A DNA stretch of 64,000 bases from Sorghum bicolor (taxonomy: Eukaryota; Streptophyta; Magnoliopsida; Poales; Poaceae). Positions 33,801 through 43,192 of the stretch are shown piece by piece. The stretch lies in NCBI RefSeq assembly GCF_000003195.3, contig NC_012878.2, positions 19,258,641 to 19,322,640 of the forward strand, in the 5' to 3' direction. Below the pieces are notes generated by a model. It was not told the origin of the DNA, searched no databases, and was given only the letters and a program-made list of their open reading frames with translations. The position numbers and the translations under genes were made by a program. Position 1 is the stretch's first letter. Each line of letters opens with the position of its first letter.

Positions 33801-34230
33801 AGAAAAGCTTTTGACCGATGAGAAGCACAAGAACATCGGCATCCTGAGATCTTCTGGAGACGCGCTGAAGCAGAAGATATCCGATCTATCGGCAAGAACA
33901 GAGTCCCTATTGGCAGAGCTTAAGGAAGTAGAGAACGCTCTGTCCCAAGCCCAACAGGAAGAGAGCCAATTGCCAGAGACCATCAGGCTTCTTGAGCGCG
34001 AGCGAAATGCTCATGGTCGCAAAGCACTCCAACTGAAGAAGAAGCTGAAGCCGATAGAAGGTTCTGCTGATGATGACATCAAGGAGATAGAAGCAGCCAA
34101 CCAAATTCGGCTACGCGCTATATCGGCAATCCAGACGCTGCTTAACACAGAGTTTCCATCGGCATTGTATCTGCGCTTTCCTGCTTCCTCAGCTTTTAGT
34201 CTAGCCGATAGGACTGTTATCGGCGCCTAA
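30861..34230 (+). CDS. B2: antisense six-exon gene, plant mobile domain + coiled coil (~981 aa)
   Basis: Exons read by eye: 30861-30887, 31003-32460, 32537-32737, 32823-33186, 33263-33384, 33457-34230. All introns end in AG; donors are GT except GC at 32738. The phases join without a stop, giving about 981 codons. Exon 2 holds the plant mobile domain (PMD, found in Arabidopsis MAIN/MAIL1 and in transposons): SYFWSDTLNAFVFGHGPASP, GGWSGYIQKY, YLSAAERLANGG, FPLGRYLLGAVYHLL, GPWWFINMWL. Exon 4 is proline/glutamine-rich with a basic cluster (PKRKG, TKRQK), a possible nuclear signal. Exon 6 is acidic and then a long coiled coil. It is transcribed against pol, with a TATA box 150 bp upstream and its stop 73 bp from the pol stop. 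Role unknown; nuclear regulation of host or element is an inference. Confidence 0.82.
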
Positions 34231-34303
34231 ACTTTTGAAACACCAAGTCTTGTCCCCAAGCATTTGGATCCAGCCGATAGGAGTGTTATCGGCACCTAAA
34301 CTT
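34231..34303. other. B2: 73-bp gap between convergent stops
   Basis: Two AGCCGATAGG...GTTATCGGC(A/G)CC units lie here, partly palindromic copies of the family motif. Transcripts from both sides must overlap here unless both end within 73 bases. Confidence 0.6.
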
Positions 34304-37300
34304 CTATGCATCGACCCATATACTGGGGTAGTACTTCTTTAAATATTTGCCGTTTAATGCTCTGGGAAATTCAATTCCTTCGAGGGTTTCTAGAATGTAG
34401 GCATTACCAGGAGCCGATCGACTTATCCGATAAGGACCCTCCCAATTAGGAGACCACTTTCCAAACTTCGAGCTTTTGGTCCCAACTGGTAAAATTAATT
34501 TCCATACCAAATCCCCATCGGCAAACTCTTTAGCCTTCACCTTCTTATCGTACCATCTAGCAACTCTTTTCTTATTCTCTTCTATACTCATTAAAGCTTT
34601 TAACCGATGCCCTGCTAGATCGTCCAATTCATCGGTCATCAAAGTGGCATAACCATCGGAAGTTAATTGATCTTGAAAAGATAATCGCCTAGATCCAGCC
34701 TTAATTTCCCAAGGCAACACTGCATCATGTCCATACACCAATTGATAGGGTGATACCTTGGTCGATCCATGACAAGCCATCCGATAAGACCACAATGCTT
34801 CATTTAATAATGTATGCCACCGCTTAGGATTTTCTTCAATCTTCCGTTTAATAAGCTTGATGATTCCTTTGTTAGACGCTTCGGCCTGCCCATTGGCTTG
34901 AGCATAATAAGGAGAAGAATTCAACACTTTAATTCCCATACCGATTGCGAATTCATCGAACTCCCCCGATGTGAACATGGTGCCCTGATCGGTAGTAATC
35001 GTTTGGGGAATCCCAAATCGGTAAATAATATGCTCCTTCACAAAATCAATCATATTGGCCGATGTGACTTTCTTCAAAGGAATAGCTTCAACCCATTTAG
35101 TGAAATAGTCAGTGGCAACTAGAATGAACTTATGCCCTTTGCTAGATGGTGGATAAATCTGGCCGATCAGATCGATGGCCCATCCCCGGAACGGCCAAGG
35201 CTTTATTATAGGACTCATAGCCGATGCGGGTACTCTCTGGATATTACCAAACTTTTGACAACCTTGACATCCCTTGAAATATTTAAAACAATCTTCAAGT
35301 ATGGTTGGCCAAAAATATCCATTCCTTCGAATCATCCACTTCATCTTAAAAGCTGACTGATGCGCTCCACACACTCCCTCATGGATTTCCCCCATCAAAC
35401 TTCTGGCTTCATCATCACCCAAGCATCGGAGAAGAATTCCGTCGATAGTTCGATAATACAAATCATTTTCAAGGAGCACATACTTGGTTGCCTGAAATCG
35501 AACCCGTCTTTCAACTTTTTTGGATGGATCTTTTAGATAATCAATAATTTCTTTCCTCCAATCATCCGCACCGACTACCGATGTCGCATTAATCATTGGC
35601 TGATATCCCGAGGCATGCTGAGCTAACCGATTAGCGTCTTCATTATGCAATCGGGGAACATGCTCCAATCGGAAATCCTTGAATTCCTTTAACAGTTGCA
35701 TACTTCTTTCGAAATACGTTATGAGAACTTCACTTCGGCATTCATAGCTTCCGGCCAATTGATTTATAACCAACATAGAATCCCCGAATATTTCAACAGC
35801 ATCAGCACGAACTTCTCTCAGCAACTCCAATCCCTTGATCAGAGCTTGATACTCAGCCTGATTATTTGTCAATGTGGCAACAATCGGCAAGGAAAACTCA
35901 TACTTCCTCCCCTTAGGGGAAACTAATACAATGCCGATTCCTGCCCCCCGGTCACAAGTAGATCCATCAAAGAAGAGCGTCCAGGGTACAATTTCCAAGG
36001 TTTCCACTAGACCGCAATGCTGAGTCACAAAATCGGCCATAATCTGCCCTTTGACTGCCTTAGCCGATTCGTAACGCAAATCGAACTCCGACAGCGCTAA
36101 AATCCATTTACCGATCCTACCACTCATAATCGGCATAGATAGCATGTATCGGACCACGTCATCTTTGCAAACGACAGTGCATTCGGCCGATAACAGGTAA
36201 TGTCTCAGCTTGATACATGAAAAATATAAGCATAAGCATAGTTTCTCAATGGCCGAATACCTGGTTTCAGCATCAATCAACCTCCTACTCAAATAATAAA
36301 TTACCCTTTCTTTCCCTTCAAATTCTTGAACTAAAGCTGAACCGATAACCGATCCATCGGTAGATAAATACAATCTGAAGGGCTTCCCTTGTTGAGGTGG
36401 AACTAGGACTGGAGGATTTACTAGATACTTCTTGATTTCATCCAGAGCCAACTGCTGTTCTTCTCCCCAAATAAACTCTTGATCGGCTTTCAATTTAAGA
36501 AGAGTACTGAAAGCACGAATCCTACCAGACAAATTCGATACAAATCTTCTGATAAAATTTACCTTGCCGATCAAGGATTGGAGCTCGGTTTTGTTGGTAG
36601 GGGCCACTATTTTATTGATAGCATCAATAGATCTTCGACTAATTTCAATACCCCTCTGATGTACCATGAAACCAAGAAACTGCCCTGCCGATACACCAAA
36701 TGCACACTTGTTGGGATTCATCTTCAATCCATGCTTCCTTGTGCACTCTTAACACTTTTTGTAAATCGGCAAGATGCTTTGAGAAATCTCCAGACTTAAC
36801 CACCACATCATCAATATAAATCTCTACGAGCTTGCCGATGAACTCATGAAATATAAAATTCATAGCCCTTTGATAAGTAGCACCAGCATTCTTCAACCCA
36901 AAAGTCATGACTATCCATTCAAATAGCCCAACATGACCAGGACACCTGAATGCGGTTTTCGGAATATCCTCCTCTGCCATGAATATTTGATTGTAACCTG
37001 CATTACCATCCATGAAGCTGATGACCCGATGGCCAGCCGCAGCATCAACCAGTAGATCGGCGACAGGAATTGGGTATCCATCCATCGGCGTAGCTTTATT
37101 GAGATTCCTGAAATCAATGCACACCCGAAGCTTCCCGTTCTTCTTGTAAACCGGAACAACATTGGAAATCCATTCGGCATACCGACACTGCCGAATAAAC
37201 TTAGCTTCAATAAGTTTAGTGATTTCGGCCTTAATATCAGGTAGAATGTTAGGATTACATCGGCGGGCTGGTTGCTGATGTGGCCGAAATCCAGACTTGA

Positions 37301-37538
37301 TGGGTAACCGATGTCCAACAATTGATCGGTCTAAACCAGGCATCTCTGTATAATCCCAAGCAAAGCAATCTTTATATTCCTTTAACAAACTAGTCAATTG
37401 TCGCTTACACTCAGGATCTAATTTAGCACTAATAAAAGTAGGCCTGGGCTTATCACCACTACCTATATCTACTTCTACCAAATCGTCGGCCGATGTGAAT
37501 CCCTGGCCTAATTTTCCATCATCGGCGAATCTATCCAT
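34304..37538 (-). CDS. B2: pol (RT, RNase H, second RNase H, integrase), one frameshift
   Basis: The ATG at 37538 overlaps the TAA of the gag-protease frame (TAATG). RT motifs: VVPVYKKNGKLRVCIDF, FMDGNAGYNQ, YIDDVVVKS. Compared with B1 there is an extra base near 36748 (CTCTTAAC against CTCCAAC), so the frame breaks at 36645 and continues from 36727. Then come the first RNase H (RYSAIEKLCLCLYF), the second archaeal-type RNase H (WTLFFDGSTCDRGAG, NNQAEYQALIKG, FGDSMLVINQ), and integrase: HHCC near 35400-35250, AIDLIGQIYPP, TTDQGTMFTSGEF, GQAEASNKG, and a GPYRISR-type C-terminus. The stop is at 34304. Apart from the frameshift it looks complete, about 1070 residues. Confidence 0.9.
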
Positions 37539-38731
37539 TAAAAACCGTCGTCAGAACCGACTGCTTGGATCGGTGGAATCTCATAATCGGCAACTTTGAG
37601 AAAATCTTTCTCCCAAACTTCTCCTGAAATGCACCTGGTCCTTTCGTAAGTATCCGCTTCTGCCGATGCGATAACATAAGAAGAATCTCCTGGGACAATC
37701 TCAATCTTGTCACCTACCCACTGAACCAAGCACTGATGCATTGTAGATGGGACACAACAATTGGCATGAATCCAATCTCTTCCCAATAATAAGTTGTAGG
37801 CACCTTTTCCGCTGATCACGAAAAAAGTTGTCGGCAAGGTCTTGCTGCCGATGGTCAACTCTGCACATATCGCCCCCTTGACTGGAGACACGTTTCCTTC
37901 AAAGTCTTTGAGCATCATATCGGTCTTGGTCAAATCTTGATCCCCTTTCCCAAGCTTCTGATATACTGCATACGGCATAATATTAATAGCAGCTCCACCA
38001 TCAACTAGGATCTTGGTCATTGGCTGCCCATCAACCCTTCCTTTGAGGAACAGAGCTTTAAGATTTTGCCTCTCGTCATCGGCAGGTTTCTCAAAGATAG
38101 CCGTCATCGGATCCAGAGCCAACTGAGCTATCTGATCAGAAAATTCCAACTCATCATCGCTGGCTGGTGCAAGAAACTCCATCGGCAACATGAAGACCAT
38201 GTTGACGCCTGCCGATGGACCTTCCCTCTTAGTGTCTGACGGCTGTCGACTTCCAGAGTTCTCTCCCTTGTTTAGCTCTTCTTGCCTTTCACGTTGCAAT
38301 CTCCTTTTCTGTGTTTTGGTTAATCCTCCAGGGCACCATGGAGGAAGTGGCCTTTGCCTTACCGTCGGGCGTCGGTTCTCCCTTGACTCCATACGATGCG
38401 TGTTAGCATCCCTGCAAAATATGAATTCATCGGGAACCCGCGCATCAGCCATTCCCTCGAGCTCCTCTTGGTTCCTGGGAAAATACTGGACACGGTCACT
38501 AAGTCTGTTGTGCCCACTAAATCTGCCCCCCAGCCGTTCATGAACTGACACCCTTCCTCTGATCGGCCCATTAAATCGCCGTTCATCATCATGATAATGT
38601 CGATCGATCCTATCGTACCGATCATAACCGTTGCACTCAGGGCAGTCTCTGACAGTAGGAAGCTTGATATTTTCCTCCCAACAATGGATGAAGAATGGAC
38701 AATTCCAATGATCCCTGTGCCGATTCCACTC
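37538..38731 (-). CDS. B2: protease region of the gag-pro frame
   Basis: It follows in the same frame the TAG at 38732-38734. It includes RVSVHERLGGRF, a basic linker (KTQKRRLQRERQEELNKG) and an aspartic protease: ILVDGGAAINIMPYAVY (D-G-G in place of D-S/T-G) and GAYNLLLGRDWIHAN. It ends in TAA at 37538-37540, overlapping the pol ATG. B1 has the same TTTTAATGG junction, so the overlap is a family feature. Confidence 0.85.
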   Translation of the reverse strand, partial: EWNRHRDHWNCPFFIHCWEENIKLPTVRDCPECNGYDRYDRIDRHYHDDERRFNGPIRGRVSVHERLGGRFSGHNRLSDRVQYFPRNQEELEGMADARVPDEFIFCRDANTHRMESRENRRPTVRQRPLPPWCPGGLTKTQKRRLQRERQEELNKGENSGSRQPSDTKREGPSAGVNMVFMLPMEFLAPASDDELEFSDQIAQLALDPMTAIFEKPADDERQNLKALFLKGRVDGQPMTKILVDGGAAINIMPYAVYQKLGKGDQDLTKTDMMLKDFEGNVSPVKGAICAELTIGSKTLPTTFFVISGKGAYNLLLGRDWIHANCCVPSTMHQCLVQWVGDKIEIVPGDSSYVIASAEADTYERTRCISGEVWEKDFLKVADYEIPPIQAVGSDDGF

Positions 38732-41185
38732 CTATCGGCGTCTTTCTTCTTCCCGTCGATAATCTTCCTGCTGGCACCGATACCGATCTTCCCGTTGTTG
38801 CCATTTTTCTCGAAGCCTTCTATGAGTTATGACGATACCAGATCGAGGAAGCCTTCCTGAGCTAGTTCCTTCCTGGACCAAGCCCTTACTTCTCGCATCG
38901 GCAGTAGTAACTTGATGCTGAGGATCTACCGATGCACTCTTCTCAGCTGTCTCCGATGTTAAGACCTTAGCCTTCCCCTTAGCATCCAACATGTTTGTCG
39001 GGAAAGGATGTTGGTCTATCTTCATCAGCTTCTGGGCTTTGGAATTGTCAAACTTGATTCTCCCTGACTCTATAGCCGATTGCAGCTGCTGTCTGAATAC
39101 TTTGCACTCGTTGGTGTCATGGGACGTTGCATTATGCCACTTGCAATATCTCATCCTCTTCAACTCTTCTGCCGATGGAATCACATGGTTAGGTGACAGT
39201 TTGATCTGACCTTCCTGAAGTAGAAAGTCAAATATCCTATCAGCCTTAGCGGTGTCAAAAGCAAACTTCTCTGGTTCCTTCTGCCCAAAAGGACAAGACG
39301 TTGGCTTCTTGTTTTTTACCCACTCTGCCAAACCGATTACTGGTTCTTCATCAGAATCTGAGCTTGTGGCTTCATCAACAAACGACACTTTCTTATTCCA
39401 TGCTCTCTTAGGCTCGAAAGGCTTGATGTCTTGATCAGAAATCCTCTGCACCAAATGACTTAAACTTTCGAACTCCTGAGAGGCATACTTATCCCTGATA
39501 TGTGGCAACAAACCCTGGAAAGCCAAATCGGCTACCTGCCGATCATCCAGGACCAGGCTATAGCATTTATTCTTGACCTCTCGTATCCTCTGCACAAATC
39601 CTTCAACCGACTCATCATTACGTTGCCTCAACTTGACCAAGTCGGTGATCTTCTTCTCATGAACCCCCGAGAAGAAGTATTTGTGGAATTGCTTCTCCAG
39701 ATCGGCCCAAGTAATTACTGAGTTGGGAGGTAATGATATGAACCAAGTAAAGGCCAATCCAGACAATGATGACGAAAATAGACGAACCCTCAACTCGTCC
39801 CTGTTACCAGCCTCTCCACATTGAATAATGAACCTGTTGACATGCTCCATAGTTGACGTGTCGTCCTGTCCGGAAAACTTTGTAAAATCCGGTACCTTGT
39901 ACCGATGTGGAAGCGGGATCAAATCATACGCGGGAGGATACGGTGTCCGATAAGAATAAGTGTTGACTTTGGGTTTTATCCCAAATTGTTCCCTCATTAC
40001 CTCAGCAATCTTATCGGCCCAATACGCATCGGTATCTTGCCGATGAGGCGGCTGCGGATCTGGCACTTGGTGGCGAACCTCCACATGCCTGTTCGGGACG
40101 TGATCTGCATGGAACATTGTATTGATCACCTGTCCTCCAATCTGCGGACCACCAAACTGCTGTCCACCGATTGGCTGTCCTCCGAGTTGCTGTCCAAAAT
40201 TCATTGGCTGGTTGGGAATCCCCTGACCTTGGAACCCGGGATAGACCTGCCCTTGCTGGAACCCTGTAGTCTGATAACCCTGCTGGGGCGATTGTGGAAA
40301 GGCTTGCTGCCCAAGCCATCCATTATTAGCGTTCATCGGCATAGGTGCTACCGATGATTGGTAATTGGGTACCGTCGTTGAATTGACATACCCCGACTGG
40401 GCCATAGGCCTCTGTTGCATCAGCATTGACTCTGCCGATGCGTTGGGCATCTGGAACATTGAATCTTGAGGATTCCCAGTGTGAGGCCTTGCAGTAGTAG
40501 TTGTGGTATACCGAGGACTCTGGTTTACCGGCGCATTGGGAGGTGCCAATGTCATAGGAGTTTTGCCCCTCATGTCGGTTATTTGTGATGTCCCCGGCGT
40601 CAACTCTGGAGGCATACCATAACCCCACCAGTTGGGAGGAAGAGTCAACCCTGACATTGCCGATGCCAACATATCTGTTGTCAGTTTATGCTGCCCAACT
40701 GAAATTTGTGGGTTGGTTGCCATCGGCATAGATAGTGCACCAGTAGTCCCCGATGTACTTGGAGGGACGGCAGGTTGTGCACTTGCATTCGTCAAGGCAG
40801 CCGATGGAGCCGTGACCTCTGGTGCCGTTGGCTGATGATGGGAGGGCCCCACATAATCTGGCAGGATTTGTCCTTCCTTGAAAGTTCTTGCCACGGCATT
40901 GAAAACCGTATTAGACAGTACACCAGCTTGGTTAATCAACGCTCGATTGATGGCATTGTCAACCATATCTTGAAGCTTGCCAGGATTGGCGTCAAAGGTG
41001 ACCTGCCGTGGTGCCGGCAGTACATCTTTCTGGACCACTTCGCCGCTCCTGTTTATGCTGAAAGACCTCAGGCATTGCTGCTTGAACTCTTCCATGGCTT
41101 GGGCAATAGCTTGCTTCTGCTCATCCTTGAGGTTGGCCTCCGTCACAGGGATGACGTTCTCTTGATCGAGGTCAGAGATCGACAT
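38732..41185 (-). CDS. B2: gag, ends at premature TAG
   Basis: Start chosen at the ATG 41185 (MSISDLDQENVIPV), 22 bases after the PBS; an upstream in-frame ATG at 41281 lies in the LTR. The first half is Gln/Pro/Gly-rich with repeats such as GQQLGGQPIGGQQFGG. The capsid-like part contains YKVPDFTKFSGQDDTSTMEH, FTWFISLPP and DLVKLRQRNDESVEGFVQR. A zinc-finger-like CKWHNATSHDTNEC (C-x2-H-x4-H-x4-C) lies near residue 715. The frame stops at TAG 38732-38734, where B1 has CAG (43862-43864), so this is a C-to-T nonsense change. Without it the frame would run on to 37538. Confidence 0.88.
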   Translation of the reverse strand: MSISDLDQENVIPVTEANLKDEQKQAIAQAMEEFKQQCLRSFSINRSGEVVQKDVLPAPRQVTFDANPGKLQDMVDNAINRALINQAGVLSNTVFNAVARTFKEGQILPDYVGPSHHQPTAPEVTAPSAALTNASAQPAVPPSTSGTTGALSMPMATNPQISVGQHKLTTDMLASAMSGLTLPPNWWGYGMPPELTPGTSQITDMRGKTPMTLAPPNAPVNQSPRYTTTTTARPHTGNPQDSMFQMPNASAESMLMQQRPMAQSGYVNSTTVPNYQSSVAPMPMNANNGWLGQQAFPQSPQQGYQTTGFQQGQVYPGFQGQGIPNQPMNFGQQLGGQPIGGQQFGGPQIGGQVINTMFHADHVPNRHVEVRHQVPDPQPPHRQDTDAYWADKIAEVMREQFGIKPKVNTYSYRTPYPPAYDLIPLPHRYKVPDFTKFSGQDDTSTMEHVNRFIIQCGEAGNRDELRVRLFSSSLSGLAFTWFISLPPNSVITWADLEKQFHKYFFSGVHEKKITDLVKLRQRNDESVEGFVQRIREVKNKCYSLVLDDRQVADLAFQGLLPHIRDKYASQEFESLSHLVQRISDQDIKPFEPKRAWNKKVSFVDEATSSDSDEEPVIGLAEWVKNKKPTSCPFGQKEPEKFAFDTAKADRIFDFLLQEGQIKLSPNHVIPSAEELKRMRYCKWHNATSHDTNECKVFRQQLQSAIESGRIKFDNSKAQKLMKIDQHPFPTNMLDAKGKAKVLTSETAEKSASVDPQHQVTTADARSKGLVQEGTSSGRLPRSGIVITHRRLREKWQQREDRYRCQQEDYRREEERRR

Positions 41186-41206
41186 GTTGATCTTGATCTT
41201 GAATCT

Positions 41207-41224
41207 GTCCCACTGGGCGTGCCA
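41207..41224 (-). other. B2: primer-binding site
   Basis: The minus strand reads TGGCACGCCCAGTGGGAC, 7 bases inside the 5' LTR end. The degenerate B1 equivalent (TGCCACGCCTGGTGGGAC) is at about 46301-46318. The tRNA was not determined. Confidence 0.75.
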
Positions 41225-41231
41225 AAAGATG

Positions 41232-41920
41232 TGTTGATGCAAAACTGATCTGCAAACACAAAGGGCTAATACCCGATTCAAACGTTAAGGCGTGCCAGCC
41301 GATTTGACCTTACTATCGGCAAAGGTGATAACTCGAATACTTTAGTCCTGACAACAGCGATGCGCCCGGATGTCACGGCTAAGAGGTACTCACGCGGAAC
41401 TCGAGAACACGCCGAGCTTAAGTCGACGAATTCCTAAGAACTCGTAATAAAAAGAAAAAAAGTATGACGAAGTCGTCGAAAAGTAGATGCTGGAATATGA
41501 GTAAAAATGCATGTTTGATTGATTTCTTGATTTATTATTACAAGGCCCTAGGGTTTATATTTATACCCTGCTCAAAGAGCTACAACCAGACACGATTAGA
41601 ATTCGAATTCCAAATTACACGAAATCCATATACAAAACGATGCAAATAATTAAGGAAATAACAAAACTATCCTTCGTGACAAACCGAAACTCCTCCACAT
41701 GACAACTGGCAGCTTCCAGACTCCTCCTTTGCATCATCGGCAATCCCTTTGCCATAGTCATCGGCAGACCTTTTTATCCAGCCATCGGCACCATATTACT
41801 GCCTGTGGACTTAGTCACATTCAACCTCTCCCTCATCGGCAACCATTCTCATCGGCAACCCGCATCGTACTGCCACCCTATCCTGCCATCCTAGACACGT
41901 GCCCAAAAACGGTGTCAACA
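41232..41920 (-). repeat. B2: 5' LTR (right copy), 689 bp
   Basis: Direct repeat of 29533-30221, with the TATA region at 41554-41565 on the minus strand. Followed by GCATC (41921-41925). Confidence 0.95.
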
Positions 41921-43192
41921 GCATCGATCAGCCTTCTTCTTAAATAATAAATCACACGCTCATTCTCTTCAAATTCTTGAATTAAAGCCGAACCGATGAC
42001 CAGCCCATCGGTAGACAAATAGAATCTGAAGGGCTTTACTTGCTGAGGTGGAATTAAAATTAGAGGATTTGTCAAATAATTCTTGATTTCATCCAGGGCC
42101 AACTGTTGCTCTTCTCCCCATACAAACTCTTGATCGGCTTTCAATTTGAGTAAAGGACTGAAAGCACGAATTTTTCCAGACAAATTAGATATAAACCGTC
42201 TGATAAAATTTACCTTGCCGATCAAAGACTGAAGTTCGGTTTTGTTGGTAGGAGCAACTATCTTATTGATGGCATCAATAGATCTCATACTAATTTCAAT
42301 TCCTCTCTGATGCACCACGAAACCAAGAAATTGCCCTGCCGATACACCAAATGCACACTTATTAGGATTCATCTTTAAACCATGTTTCCTTGTGCACTCC
42401 AACACCTTTCGCAAATCGGCAAGATGCTTTGTGAAATCCCTAGACTTAACCACCACATCATCAATGTAAATTTCTACCAGCTTGCCGATGAACTCATGAA
42501 AGATAAAATTCATAGCTCTTTGATAGGTAGCACCAGCATTTTTCAAGCCAAAGGTCATGACTATCCATTCGAATAGCCCAAGATGACCGGGACATCTAAA
42601 TGCAGTCTTTGGAATATCTTCTTCAGCCATGAATATCTGATTATATCATGCATTGCCATCCATGAAGCTTATGATCCGATGTCCAGCCACAGCATCAACT
42701 AGTAAATCGGCAACTAGCATCGGGTAACCATCCATCGGCGTAGCCTTGTTAAGATTCCTGAAATCAATGCAAACTCGAAGCTTCCCATTTTTCTTGTAAA
42801 CGGGAACGACATTGGAAATCCACTCGGCATACCGACACTGCCGAATAAATTTAGCTTCGATAAGTTTGGTTATTTTGGCCTTAATATCATGAAGAATATT
42901 AAGATTACATTGGCGAGCTGGTTGTTGATGTGGCCGAAATCCAGATTTGATAGGCAACCGATGTTCAACAATAGATCGGTCCAAGCCAGGCATCTCGGTA
43001 TAATCCCAAGCAAAGCAATCTTTATATTCCTTTAACAAATCGGTTAACTGTTGCTTACACTAAGAATCTAATTTAGCACTAATAAAAGTAGTCCTTGGCC
43101 TATCACCATTACCAATATCTACCTCTACTAAATTATCGGCCGATGTAAACCCCTGGCCTAATTTTCCATCATCGACGAACCTATCCATTAAA
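41921..43192 (-). pseudogene. B1: RT and first RNase H part
   Basis: Minus-strand frames 43038-42646 (SFLVPVYKK-type RT fingers with CIDFRNLNKATP) and 42630-41921 (FRCPGHLGLFEWI, YIDDVVVKS, FGVSAGQFLGF) are separated by a TGA (GNA*YNQ) at 42646. The reading continues across B2 at 29532. The pol start is the TAATG overlap near 43190. A stop also lies before 43038. Confidence 0.88.

Larger units (their letters stand above)
29533..41920 (-). mobile_element. Element B2: Tat-lineage Ty3/gypsy element with intact antisense PMD gene
   Basis: A 12.4-kb element with two 689-bp LTRs differing at about 8-9 positions by eye, perfect 5-bp duplication GCATC, and minus-strand order LTR, PBS, gag, protease, RT, RNase H, second RNase H, integrase, then an oppositely oriented six-exon gene, polypurine tract and LTR. 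It belongs to the same family as B1, its host. The Tat lineage is inferred from the dual RNase H and the position of the antisense gene; maize Grande also has an antisense ORF in this position. Coding defects visible: a TAG in gag (38732) and one extra base in RT (near 36748). Confidence 0.93.

Noticed and set aside
34000..34303. Spaced ATCGGC repeats as a CRISPR-like or satellite array
   Set aside because: Spacing is irregular and units are too short; dispersed motif enrichment, and the DNA is eukaryotic.
37538..37540. B2 TAA at the end of the protease frame as a nonsense mutation
   Set aside because: The same TAATG junction is present in B1, so it is a family feature and not decay.
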